Under the pieces are notes generated by a model, which worked only from the letters and a program-made list of their open reading frames with translations, searched no databases and was not told the DNA's origin. The translations under genes were made by a program, and so were the position numbers. Positions 10,311 through 21,038 of a stretch of DNA of 64,000 bases are shown here, piece after piece. The number at the start of each line of letters is the position of its first letter. Positions within the stretch are counted from its first letter, which is position 1. This DNA comes from Sepiola atlantica (taxonomy: Eukaryota; Mollusca; Cephalopoda; Sepiida; Sepiolidae): contig OY744519.1 of the NCBI GenBank assembly GCA_963556195.1, positions 103,282,500-103,346,499 of the forward strand, written 5' to 3'.

Positions 10311-10818
10311 AACTAAAAAAAAAACTGATTAAATGAATTTGAATGAATCTGTCCTGGGTATAATCATAAACTTTATCTGGCGGTGAGGCCTTAATTTGGA
10401 AGCTTTGGGGAGTGTGATGTCACCCCTGGTTGCCATTACTCCTAGGTTCATTCTGAGTAGGACATAACACTTCATCAGGCGGTAAACACATATTTATATC
10501 ATGAATAACTAGTAAAAACCAAGCACCATGGATAAATATTTGAAGACATTAAAATCTTGAAGCATAAACACTTTTACCTAAATTCATGGATTCAGCATTA
10601 AATAATTCAAAATGTTTGATATGCTATAAAACAAACCAATCCAATTCGAACAGAGAAAAATCATTTTAAACAAAAGAAACTGAATTAAAAAAATATAATC
10701 ACGTCTACAATAGAAAGAAAGACCATGATTGTTTTTTATACAAAAGTTATTTAGTATTAAATGACTGAATGAGACAATTTTTTTTTTTTTCAAATTCATT
10801 TTCTTGTTTTAACCACAG
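10311..10818. other. Intron sequence, nothing recognised
   Basis: AT-rich sequence with no coding frame and no repeat match within the window. It leads into the pyrimidine tract and acceptor of the exon at 10819. Confidence 0.5.
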
Positions 10819-10901
10819 AAAAAATGAACAGATGAAAGAAAGTGAGACCTTTTATAAAAGCCGACGTCAAATGTGTCTTCTTGGAGCTAATGAACACATC
10901 G
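10819..10901 (+). CDS. Penultimate exon of the split host gene
   Basis: The acceptor TTCTTGTTTTAACCACAG and the donor ATCG|GTAGGT bracket 83 bases. Their open frame reads KNEQMKESETFYKSRRQMCL then LGANEHI. One leading base completes the lysine codon begun at 6020, and one trailing G completes a glycine codon with GT at 21039. No stop occurs across three exons, which is unlikely by chance in DNA this AT-rich. The alternative donor four bases later would lead to an early stop in the last exon, so the first GT is preferred. Confidence 0.65.
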
Positions 10902-11399
10902 GTAGGTAAAATTATTTTGTATTGAAAACATCTCTGTTTTAATTACTAGTTGGCTGTCACCCTGAATAGTAACTAGCTGTTAGTTACATTTTTTTCCGGT
11001 CTGAGCAAAAAGAATGGCATTTTTAAGAATTGGTCTAACTGGGCAACCTATTCATAGATTTTCATCAGAATTTAATGGGGAATTTAATAAAACTAATTTC
11101 GAATCAAATAGAACTCAATTTAAGGCAGAAATTTAATTTTAGATACTTTACTAAATTTATTCAAAGAATAATTTTCGGATCAACATATTTGCATATAAAC
11201 CAAACTTAGATGAAATAGCTAAGTTTCCTAATGACGAATATTTATTTGAGGTAGAATATAGAATAAAATGAAGAAGAAATGTCACTGATTAAACTATTTC
11301 AAGCCCATAAAATGCAAGAAGTTCATCGAAATCATTGCAATCATTACAACAAATTGTTGATTTAAAACTAGAAATATATAAACTGAACAAAACATTATT

Positions 11400-11887
11400 C
11401 ATTCCTCAGATCTGCTAAGGCTTGCTGATATCGTTGATGAATGTCCTCATTGACTGCTGCCCTTGCTGAGTCACAGTTGTCTTCACAATGTTGCTTTGAT
11501 TGAATCACAGTGCAACTGTCTGGTTAAGAGTTCCTCTTCTGTACCATCTTCTATTGCAACAAGAACTGTTTTGGCAAAGGATCTACTGCAATTTGTTGCA
11601 TTTGACAAAGTTATGATGTGATAATGTGTTTGCAAGTTCAAGTTGCATTCCTTGGCTTAATTTATCAAAAACCTGATGCCTTGAACTCTCTGGAATCATT
11701 GGTGTGGTGGCGTCATAAGAAGGAGTGGCTTAGATCATTTGCTATTGATGCAACTGCTATAGACTTAGGCAGGAATTCAGATGAAACGTTTCATGATTGA
11801 AAGATAACTTGACAAGATGGAAAGGTGATCAACTTTTCTATCCAATACACAATGATATCTATTTGGGAATGCTTATCTTTGAGAAAG
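11400..11887. other. Unrecognised region with a coding-like stretch
   Basis: Codon-like texture is visible on the + strand (for example an open segment around 11618-11797 containing SLESLVWWRHKKEWLR), but stops interrupt it and I cannot name a family. It may be an old transposase or a processed copy. It ends at the target duplication of the SINE at 11901. Confidence 0.25.
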
Positions 11888-11900
11888 TTGAGTACTTTCT
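11888..11900. repeat. Target-site duplication, left copy
   Basis: TTGAGTACTTTCT is repeated exactly at 12135-12147, bracketing the tRNA-headed element. Confidence 0.75.
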
Positions 11901-12134
11901 TCTTCTTCTTCTTCTTTCGTGTGAATCAGATGATTCTGGTGTTGGCATTAGTTTCCCCGATGTTTTTCTAGTTAGAAATATTTCTGGAAAGACATCGGGT
12001 ACTTACGGGAAGGACCACGAGAAGGTTGCCAACATCCCTAAGTGAAAGTGGTACCGTGGAGCCGACTGGATTCGAACTTGGAACACCCAGGTCTTCAGTC
12101 CATATCGATATCCACCTAACCATCGTCACCTCCC
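11901..12134 (-). mobile_element. tRNA-derived SINE
   Basis: Read on the minus strand, the element starts GGGAGGTGACGATGGTTAGG (A-box region). It has a B-box AGTTCGAATCC about 60 bases on, then an unrelated body and a (GAA)n-like tail. Exact 13-bp duplications flank it. This is the structure of a SINE copied by a LINE enzyme by target-primed reverse transcription: internal pol III promoter, body, simple tail, target duplication. The ends define a 234-bp unit. I do not recognise the body family. Confidence 0.75.
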
Positions 12135-12365
12135 TTGAGTACTTTCTGATGAAGGAGATATCTATGATATCATAATTGTCGTTCATTAAGCCTACTATAA
12201 TCCTTCAAACTCTCCAATAGTATTTCCAATTCAATTTTATGGAAAAGCCTAGCACACAATGCAAAAGATTTCAAACTGTGCATTGGTGTTGATGAGAGCA
12301 AAATGAAAACCTAAAACTGAAAATCTGGAAGTCTAGATGTTTTTAATGCTGACCGGAGAAAATAC

Positions 12366-12369
<4 letters not shown>

Positions 12370-12430
<61 letters not shown>
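12370..12430. repeat. (TA)n microsatellite
   Basis: A TA run is seen directly. A (CA)n(TA)n run follows at 12597-12675 and abuts the repeat copy at 12674. Confidence 0.95.
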
Positions 12431-12433
<3 letters not shown>

Positions 12434-12600
12434 TTGATATATGTTCTGAATTAAAGAAAAAAAGTTTTATTTAAAACAATTGTTTCTGCTCATCCTCAGA
12501 ACATTTTCACTTGATAAATAAATTCAAGATGTTTTGAAAAGGCTTCATCAGTAAATTTTTTTCCATCAAATTAACACCCCCAAAACAAAACATACACACG

Positions 12601-12673
<73 letters not shown>

Positions 12674-12677
<4 letters not shown>

Positions 12678-13115
12678 GAATAAATGCAAAAGTTATGCTC
12701 ATTTCTCGCACAAACAGTAAAGTTAAAAATGGTTTATTTCCAATTAATTCGACTTATTTAATACGAGCACCATCTTTTTATTTACCATTTATATAGATGT
12801 GATATCAGATTCGCAAGGTTAACTAATTTACATATTGGTTTTGTAAAAGTTAATTTTATTAATTAACTATTATTTGGTATTGTTTTTTAAATCAATCAAT
12901 TTTTAAATTTTAATATAACAAATGTTCTGTTTTGCAATATTGTTTTGTTTTCTGGACAAATATTTAGCATTTGGGTTCAAAGGTTTTCTAACGTCGTTCA
13001 AATGTTTCAAACATCGGTTGCTCTCAAGATTTTTGTAAATTGCCAGTGAAAAGACAAATTTGTTTCTTCTCTCTTTTCTTTTCTTTAGGTCCCATTTAAA
13101 AGGTAAATAAATGTT
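12674..13115 (+). repeat. Dispersed 450-bp repeat, copy 2
   Basis: This matches 6083-6530, including GCAAGGTTAACTAATTT and AAATATTTAGCATTTG. It is more diverged near its start. Confidence 0.65.
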
Positions 13116-13165
13116 TCGTAATTACAAAAATGTTAACGTTTCGTGTTTGAAAAGTTTATTATTTT

Positions 13166-13197
13166 AAACTAGCAGGATTACCCGGTATTGCCCGGGG
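13166..13197 (+). repeat. Short TACCCGG...CCCGGG repeat
   Basis: AACTAGCAGGATTACCCGGT followed by ATTGCCCGGG is closely related to 61063-61092 and more distantly to 63763-63793. It is a GC-rich island in AT-rich DNA and probably the recurrent start of a dispersed repeat that also contains the 65-bp satellite, since both lie close together at the two loci. Confidence 0.5.
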
Positions 13198-13567
13198 GAA
13201 TAGTAATTTATTTTTATCAATAACAATTTATTTTCTACTGTTGTCACATGCGAGGTAAATTTTAATGTACAAACCGAAAACAACTAATCGAAGTGAAACT
13301 TACCCCTTCCCCCTAAAAAATAAAAATAACAAATACGCGAGTTAGAAAAATAAATACCCGAGTAAAGTTAAAAAAAAGTAACATGAGATAAATTTTACTT
13401 AAGAAAATAAACTAATCTCATCTCTCTTTCTCTCTCTCTCTCTTTGGCGCTCTCTTTCTCTCCCTCTCTCTTTTTCTCTCTCTCCTGTTAACAACGCTGT
13501 ATTATTATGTTATTGTTTTTCTTTTAATTATTGTTTCGTCGATAGTAAAGGAGTAAATGAGATGCTG

Positions 13568-13588
13568 AGAACAGATACTACACTTTGA
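13568..13588 (-). repeat. U2 snRNA-like fragment
   Basis: On the minus strand CAAAGTGTAGTATCTGTTCT matches the conserved U2 snRNA segment that contains the branch-site-recognition GUAGUA. No wider U2 sequence follows. The next bases, AATTATTTATT on the + strand, are shared with a similar fragment at 55822-55850, so it is part of a dispersed repeat. Confidence 0.55.
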
Positions 13589-13619
13589 ATTATTTATTTT
13601 CACAAAATATAAAAATTCA

Positions 13620-13790
13620 AATTATGAACAAATTAGGCACAGGGCGATCAAAAGTGTGGCTATCCTTGGGCAACAGTTATAAAATGTCTATCTTGGGGGC
13701 ATCCTACTTAAAATATCTTCAAATTGATGAAAAAACTTTTTTCATAAATACATTTATTTACAGAGATTCATTGAATTAAAATGGGGAGTG
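13620..13790 (+). repeat. Dispersed repeat with GGCACAxGGCxATC motif, copy 1
   Basis: AACAAATTAGGCACAGGGCG and ATCAAAAGTGTGG recur at 56612-56642, and GGGGGCATCCTACTTAAAAT recurs near 56748. The two copies share order and spacing roughly. No protein is seen. Confidence 0.5.
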
Positions 13791-13877
13791 TGTTTATAAC
13801 TCGGCATTTATAAATGAATGACCCCTCCCCCCCCAAAAAAAACCTGATTTAATCTGTTATTGTATTATCTTTTAATG

Positions 13878-14335
13878 GGGATAGGTTAGTGTAGTATCGG
13901 TTCTCTTGTCATAGGACCATCCTCCCAGGAATTACCTCCTCCTTTTTTAATCCTCCCAGGTCTTACATCCTCCTGTGAGAGAAGCTTAATGTATTATCTG
14001 TTCTTTTGTCATTAGACCATCTTCTCAGGGACTAACTTCTTTTTTGGGGGGAGGGCAGGTGGTAGTGTAGTATTTTTCTGTTGCCATGATACTATACTCA
14101 CAGGCATTATCTTCTGCTTTTATGGGGGAATCCTCCCAGTTATTACCTCCTCTATTTTGGAAGGGGTATTGTAGTACCTGTTCTGTTGTCATGATACCAT
14201 CCTACCAGAAATGACCTCCTCCTTTGAGGATTAGTGTAGTATATGTTCGTTAATATCTCCTCCTTTGGGATTCAGTGTATGTAGTTCGTTCATCATGATT
14301 TCATCCTCCCAGCCTAGCAAAGGTATGCGACCGGA
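13878..14335 (+). repeat. 65-bp satellite with U2-like segment, cluster 1
   Basis: Five to six diverged units are read as TTAGTGTAGTATCTGTTCT, then GTCATGATACCATCCTCCCAG, cut here to short motifs, then TTACCTCCTCC. Each unit contains TGTAGTATxTGTTC, the U2 snRNA branch-recognition stretch, on the + strand. The opposite orientation occurs at 60655-60965. Unit spacing is uneven because G- and T-runs between units vary. Confidence 0.65.
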
Positions 14336-14341
14336 GGGAAC

Positions 14342-14395
<54 letters not shown>
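14342..14395. repeat. (TA)n microsatellite
   Basis: A TA run is seen directly, abutting the satellite cluster. Sequence from 14400 to 14855 shows nothing recognisable. Confidence 0.95.
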
Positions 14396-14398
<3 letters not shown>

Positions 14399-14855
14399 GG
14401 CTTCAAAAAGAATAAACAGAGTCATAGTAAATCGGTGGACAACATCACATAGTAAAAAGGGAAAGAGAACAAAAAAAAACAAGCAAAAATACTTTGTTTT
14501 CCTATTTCTTTGATAGTAAAACGACAATTCGACTAAAACTGAAAAAGGTAATAATAGTTAAAAAAAACACCATTCGACTAAAAACTAGAAACCCAAGGTA
14601 CCTTTCGATCGACACATCTTCAAGAGTTAACCGTCGACGGATAACGTTTAAAATAAATATATTCGTTACATAAAATTACTTTTAGAGCCGAGAAAAAAAA
14701 GGGTGGAAAGGATCAAGTGGGGAAGAAAAAAACGAATGAATATCGCCATAATTTACAACAAAACCGTAGGAAAAACCGATTTCTGCAAAGAAGTACAGAG
14801 TACAGAATAGAAACTATAGAAATTAGAAGCAAAGTGTAATATATATATATATTAC

Positions 14856-15272
14856 ATAAGATGCTTTATAAAATGAACTTTCCTAATTTATTACTCGCAG
14901 CGACCATGCGCATTCAAGTTCTATTCTATTTAAAACAAGACATTTTCAACAATAGTCCACAACACCGGACGTGACACTTCACCAACACCAGGAAGTAAAT
15001 TATGGAAAAAAAAAAAGGTTATACCTTTGTTTGTCTTGGCTCTGATGAAGCTTGTTTTTGTCAAGCGAAATATTAGCCAAAAAAAAAAATCAAGATGAAG
15101 AAAAAAAAAAAAACGGAAGGTATTTCGAAATATTTTATTAAATGTTTCGAAATATTTTAATTTTTATTTTGATTTAATTACTCGCATCTAATACATGGTT
15201 TTTGAAGGCTTGTTAGCCTCTATATTTATATTAACTTACATAAGATGCTTTATAAAATGAACTTTCCTAATT

Positions 15273-15278
<6 letters not shown>
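14856..15278 (+). repeat. Direct repeats flanking a Penelope-type end
   Basis: TACATAAGATGCTTTATAAA continuing to TTCCTAATTTATTA occurs at 14856-14902 and again at 15236-15278. The hammerhead-type motif lies between them. Penelope-like elements often carry partial tandem end copies, so this may be such a duplicated end. Confidence 0.5.
15036..15080 (+). ncRNA. Hammerhead-type ribozyme motif (class 2), best copy
   Basis: Stem I TTGGCT/AGCCAA is a perfect six pairs (15036-15041 with 15075-15080). The core CTGATGA is intact and followed by one extra A, stem II is GCTTG/CAAGC, then GAA, the palindrome ATAT as minimal stem III, and T as cleavage base. The fold and the extra A are the same as at 5644-5686 while the stem sequences differ, which is compensatory evidence for an RNA structure. 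Confidence 0.65.

Positions 15279-15328
<50 letters not shown>
15276..15328. repeat. (TA)n microsatellite
   Basis: A TA run is seen directly. A (GAAA)n run is at 15565-15596. Confidence 0.95.
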
Positions 15329-15331
<3 letters not shown>

Positions 15332-15562
15332 GAATAAAAGAAACAATGTTTAAGACAAAATGCAAAATAAAATGGATTTGAGGATAAACGAAACAACAAA
15401 CTAACAAAAATATAAACTCAAACACATATAAAAGCTCTACCAAGATATTTCAGGTGCTAGAAAGCAACCATCCTCGGTTGGAAGTAAGAACTTTAATGAA
15501 CAGAAATGCAAATTGTACAAGACGCGCCCGAAAAAAAACGTAACAAACAAGTCAGGAACAGT

Positions 15563-15593
<31 letters not shown>

Positions 15594-15791
15594 AAAGATG
15601 TGCACATCAGCATTTGACGTAAATGTCAAAAACATGCAAAGCCGCAGCAGGTTTAAATACAAGGAAGGAAAGAAGGAGGAATAAACGTGAACATGGTAGA
15701 CAGGCAAAAACAAATTGAGGTGTGCATAGAAAACATTGGGGGAGAGAGAGGAGGAAGGAAAGGTGGAGGACGAAGTCAAAGGAATGGCTTA

Positions 15792-16250
15792 TTAACCATT
15801 GTCGTATCGAGCTAAGTTCTGTTCAAATAAAATGTTTTTTGCAATGACGGTGTTAACGTTAAAGAACCCGGGTCTCTGAACAATTCTGTTCTTGTGCCGC
15901 TGGATAAGACAAGACTCTATAAGACGACAGAGTTTAACATTGTGTATATATTTTATCGAACTGGCCATACGTGTGCTGAAATGATGACTGTAGGAAATCA
16001 TGTAGGCACACAGCGCGTTCAAGGTATCACCGTTTTTTATTGCACGGTTATGTTCATAAATTCTTTTATTTAAAGGACGCTGAGTTTCACCAAAATATAT
16101 TTTGCCCACAATCAGCAGATGGTATGGTATATATTCCTGCTTGAGTAGGAGCTGGTGACTCTTTATTTTTGGTTTTATGTCTTTTTAAAATATTTTTTAT
16201 AGTGAGTGAGGTAGTTTGGATGGTTCTGAAACCATGTTGGGGAAGAGAAG
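15792..16250 (-). pseudogene. Penelope-like element, GIY-YIG endonuclease end
   Basis: Reading down the minus strand, KNILKRHKTKNKES and AGIYTIPSADCG come first. After one frameshift near 16110 the 105-codon frame GKIYFGETQRPLNKRIYEHN follows, with LCRLIESCLIQRH downstream. IYT...KIYFGE is the GIY-YIG core, R of NKRIYEH and E of LIESCLI being the usual conserved residues. The frame ends with a normal-looking tail at 15792. RT sequence upstream is not recognisable. This is one of the better preserved Penelope endonuclease ends here, but the frameshift and missing RT make it inactive. Confidence 0.75.
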
Positions 16251-16345
16251 AGAAAAGATGTTTGTTACGTGAATTATATATATTATTACAATTTAAAGCA
16301 AGAATTTTTTTCCAATTCTATTCATTTTTCTAATTTTGAATAGTT

Positions 16346-16430
16346 TTTTTTCCAATAGCTTTTTTTGCTCCAATAGCTTTTTTTTGCTCCAATAGCTATT
16401 TTTTGCTCCAATAGCTATTTTGTACTTGCA
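16346..16430 (+). repeat. Short tandem repeat, about 20-bp unit
   Basis: TTTTTTGCTCCAATAGCT is repeated about four times with small changes. It is seen directly. The flanks (16250-16345, 16431-16840) hold nothing recognised. Confidence 0.8.
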
Positions 16431-16843
16431 AATTTTTTTTCAATTGAGTTTTTTGTGTGTGAGTGAAATTTCCTCCTACCTCCTCTAAGTATGTTTGTTT
16501 TGTGAGGGTATGTTAGGTAGGATGTAATATAGGAATTTATGTAATCGGATGAAACTGGTTGATAATTTCCGGGAACACACATCAGTTTGTGGTATGAAGC
16601 CTGATCATGTTGGAATTGTATGTAGCGCCTATGTTTTGTGTTCTATAATGTTTATTTGTATAATGGAAAAACTGAGATTACTTTATATAATAGATGATAT
16701 TTACCACATGAAGCATGATAAAAATATATGAGAAAGATATGGTATATCATTTTTTTTTTTGCACAGGGTTTTCTTGAGAAGACGTGTAATTTATTTTAAA
16801 GGTTACACAAGGATAAAAAAGTTGAAAAACGTTGGTCTAGATT

Positions 16844-17206
16844 AATGACTAAGTCTCTTTTTCAATAATTTACATATTAGGTCCGACTCTGACTTCAAAG
16901 ATTCCAAAAATTTCGACTCTGACTAGGACTCCAACAATTCTAAACTATCCATCTCCCACTCCGTAATAAATAAAGTCTTCCAATATTCAGACTGTTGATT
17001 CTTCGGAGATTCAAAAATAATTTGACTCCAACTCCAACTCCAACTCCTAGCAATCTTGTGAGTTTGACTCTGACTCCTTCCGAAACCTGTGACTTCACAA
17101 ACCTGGTATGAATATACAAATAATAAAGCTGAGGCTCATTTTAGTTAATGAACCCATGGAATTTCCATGTGTCTAAATTAATGGCTAAGTCTGTTTTTCA
17201 ATAATT
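16844..17206 (-). repeat. Degenerate GACTCC/GGAGTC repeat between direct repeats
   Basis: A region with many GACTCC, GACTCTGACT and CAACTCCAACTCC units (16885-17085) is bracketed by AATGACTAAGTCTCTTTTTC at 16844 and AATGGCTAAGTCTGTTTTTC at 17178, each continuing AATAATTT. The flanking pair is too long and diverged for a fresh target duplication. It could be an old one or a duplicated segment. Confidence 0.6.
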
Positions 17207-17209
17207 TCT

Positions 17210-18284
17210 TCTCCTTTGTAGAATGCAGTGCTACTGTTAGTTTCATGATACTGAGAAAAAAGGTCAGTTGACAAAGTTGTTTTATGATGACCCAAATTCT
17301 GGTGAGATTAAATCCCTTTTGAGTGGCTATTCAAGTGATCACTTAAGTTATTTATCAGCCATTTATTACGATCATAAACTTAGCTTAAGACATAAATCAA
17401 AAAAGTCAAAGTAAAACTGATAGACTTCAAAGTTTCTACATCTTTAGTCACCGGAAGGACAGGGCGCATCACTCATGGCCATCCCTATAACAGGCTAGGC
17501 GATCATGCAACTGGGGTCTTTTACTAGAGGCATATGACATATAATATAAAACTTATCAATAAGTTCTAGATTTAGCATTAGAGAACTGCTTTATGATCAA
17601 TAAGAATCACATGCAAAATGTAAAAAGTTTATTAATGTAAATTTTTTTAGTTCATTATATTCCATGGTGATCATCTGTTTTATCTTGCTTCTCTTCATCT
17701 TTGAAAAAGATCCTTTTCTTTAACAAGAGAGTGATGGATGTGTAGAGCGATTTCTGCATTTGACTAAAAAAAATAACTCTATATAAGACTGAGTAAAAAA
17801 TAATTGATATAGCGGTTAAAAACCGATGGAAAATTCCCCCGTGAGATTAGTTTGATGTTTTATGATTTTTACATACCAAATAATAAGAATCAAAATGAGC
17901 TACTTTGATAAATTTGACAATTGTTGACAAATTCCTATGAATGAAGAGACAGGTGACTTTGAATAAACAAAAGCAAATGCATATTTCAATGAGTGATTTT
18001 TATTTAAATGTGAGATTTTCTTTTTTAGAGAATTTGTACTTAATCATGCCCGTTGTTAGAATATAATAATTTTAAAAAAATAATTCTAAACTTAATTTAT
18101 TTAATATTTAATATACTATAGTACTTATATGTATTTAAATATTAAATTTTAAAGATTGAAATTAATGTAACCCTTAAATAATTCTATTCAGTTCTAGTAT
18201 ATCGTTTTTATTTTCCAAGTTTGTTTTAATCTTTTTCTAATTTAATATATATAAACATTTCTTGAATACTATATCATGTCTTCG

Positions 18285-18358
<74 letters not shown>

Positions 18359-20040
18359 AAAGAAGCTTTGAGTCATTTATAAAAAAATTACAAAAAAAAA
18401 AAAAATTTTAATTAAAAAAAAAAAAAAGAAGTAAAATGCAGTTTAAATTCCCAGAGAAACTAACTAAATCCAAGATATTGCAGACTTAACATTCGTTGGA
18501 AAATTAATAAATAAAAAAATAAGTAAATACAAAAAATAAAAAGGGGGGGTTAAGTATCTAAGAGTGAAACAAAAACAGGAGACCTTAAGCGTCTAATATT
18601 AACACGGGGATCATCAGCTGCTTACCATGTAACTGTTTCGGAGATTTAAATACATTCATTAATAATATTCATGGCTCTCCAATGGTACTGATAAACTACC
18701 ATTTCCCCAATAATCAAGTGTCGAAATAATTCAGCTTCATATATATATATATATATAAAATAGAGTTGATTTTACTCCTTCTAAATCAGTTAGAGTAGGC
18801 AAGAAAACTAACGCATCAAATACATCGAAAATCAACACTACCCATACACTCTTACCTCGACCATGTTTTTTGTTATATAGAAATCGCACCAGACAAGGCA
18901 TGAAGCTACTTGATAAGAACCTAAAAAAATTACCACTTCAAGGTCAAAAACTAGCCAACGATAAGTGTTAGATGGATAGATTCCAACCCAGAAAACAGAA
19001 ATTCTTCCGTCTTTGTCAGAAATATCGCTCATGAAATGTGAGGATTAAAGGTCAAAATAAGGGAAGTGAGAGTTAGGAGGCTGCCGAAAGTAAACCCAAG
19101 GTCCACTTTCTACTCTCTTTTCTAGCAACTTACACATATTTTTAACATATAAAATTAATTCCTATTATTTATCCTATATGACTAACTCTCCTAACTGCAT
19201 GCTCCAAAGAGAGGGTAGCACACTAATTTCTCTCTATTAATTATTAACTCTTACACTCCTCAAACACCGCTTTGCGATTAGTTCATGAGGAAATACGATC
19301 CACTTTCATCGCTTCAGAATTTGTAATACAGCCAATCAGCGATCAGCTTACATAGGCATGAGACACACATGAGACACATTTAATCCTGACCGCATTCTGC
19401 ATTGCCCGAAGTTAGTCATTTACAGACATTCCTTAAAAACTTTATCCACTAAATAAATTGTTTCATTAATAACATTCAATACACACTTCACAACATAGCA
19501 TACATTATGTGTTTTCGAATCAAATGCATCGCCAAACACAATTTCATTTCAAATTTAGGATATTGAAACTGTACATAAATGATTTACACCAAAATAATAC
19601 TTCGATAAACAAACGATTTATTACACATTATACACATAAGTATTATTTTTCTTTTTACAACCCTGATCGATCGTAGCATATAAAATATTACCGTTTTAAT
19701 GATTTTCATCTATCGTAAACAATTTAAATTTGACCTTTTTTAAGAGAAAAAAACCATAAAGGCATATTCCTATTTTAGCTGTTATTTTTGCTTATATGAT
19801 GCGGTTGTCAAGAACCTGATAAAACTGGATTATTAATTTTCTTACCTGCCGCAAAGCAAGATACAATGTTCCTGAGGCAGGAATAATAATCCTCCCTTAA
19901 CACTGTGTACGAACGAGGAGGACAACAAAGTGTAAAAAAAAAAAAATGAGATTTGTGTTGTGCATGTTTACTTGGGGGACATCTATTTTACTGTCCCTAT
20001 TTACTTTTTTCCCCACGAGGGCAGAGTTAGACACAGGGTC
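17210..20040. other. Intron sequence, nothing recognised
   Basis: AT-rich sequence with a (TA)n run at 18288-18353 and A-runs at 18390-18427. A CCCCACGAGGGCAGAGTTAG block at 20013-20032 resembles the inner arm of the foldback element at 38865. No coding frame or RNA gene could be supported. Confidence 0.5.
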
Positions 20041-20047
20041 GGTTAGT

Positions 20048-20430
20048 AATGTGGTGAAAATCCAGCACAATAAATACGGTCACTTAATTTAGATACAAAT
20101 TAAAATTGCATCAATCAAGATGAACAGAATAGATGAAGCGTCGAACACAATAACTTAAAAAACATTTATTTCAGAAAATCCAGCTAAAAAAATACGGTCA
20201 CTGGATTTAGGCAGAAATGAAAGTTGTATCAGTCTAGATTGGCAGATTAGATAAAGCGTCAAGCACAATAACTTTAAAAACATTTCTTTCAGAAAATCCA
20301 GCGCAAAAAATGCAGTCACTGGATTTAGGCAGAAATGAAAGTTGTATCAGTCTAGATTGGCGGATTAGATAAAACGTCAAGCACAATAACTTAAAAAAAA
20401 ATCATTTATTTCAGATTAGGCAGAAATACA
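20048..20430 (+). repeat. Three tandem 120-125-bp units
   Basis: GAAAATCCAGCxCAAxAAAT is followed by CGGTCACTGGATTTAGGCAG, ATTGGCxGATTAGATAAAxCG and TCAAGCACAATAAC in each unit; units begin near 20056, 20173 and 20289. The second and third are closest to each other. The array is about 1 kb before the last host-gene exon. Confidence 0.8.
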
Positions 20431-20597
20431 TTTTCATTTACATTTTCTTCAAAATAAAGTGGCCCAAAATGTGTGCTTATCGAAAAAAACTTATGACGAT
20501 ACCAACATAATCGATTCATCCTTAAGATAACCTCTGTGCTGAGCAAATATAGTGCTTTTAGAAAATCCTCCGACCTAATGTGTTGGGTTTGGTCAGA

Positions 20598-20698
20598 TTG
20601 TACATTGCAGATCCATGTAATCATGGATCTGTCATTGCGCTGCAGTCCAGAGAGTACAGCGTAATGACAGATCCATGATTAGATGGATCTGCCATTTG
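20598..20698. repeat. Palindrome around ATGGATCTGTCATTGCGCTG
   Basis: GGATCTGTCATTGCGCTG is followed after 14 bases by CAGCGTAATGACAGATCC, and both outer sides carry a further TGGATCTG-like repeat. It may be a short fold-back element. It sits in the last intron. Confidence 0.6.
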
Positions 20699-21038
20699 AA
20701 AATAAATATAGTAAGTAAAACTATTTTCTTTTAAATTAAAATGTGCATATAACAAAACGTGCTTGTAAATAAAACTATGTATTTTTAAAGGTTTTTATGA
20801 AACATTTTTGTAAATAGAATCCTTTTTTTAATAAAATATCTGTGAAGGCAAAGTTACAAATGTGTGTATGTGCTGTATATCGTTTTGTTCTTAATGCAAA
20901 CGGAAGTAAAAAGAAAAAAGTGGTGTTAAGGCAAAATGTGTCCTTTTAGTCGTTGTTCATTCTGAGGTGCCTCAAATTCATTTGATCCTTAAAATTACGA
21001 ATCTTATTGTTTAAGCATATATTTAATTGGCATTTCAG

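Noticed and set aside
15552..15779. 75-codon ORF ahead of the Penelope end
   Set aside because: It translates the (GAAA)n run and low-complexity flanks.
18590..18640. Hammerhead motif on the minus strand (CTGATGA)
   Set aside because: No GAAA or matching stems follow at a usable distance.
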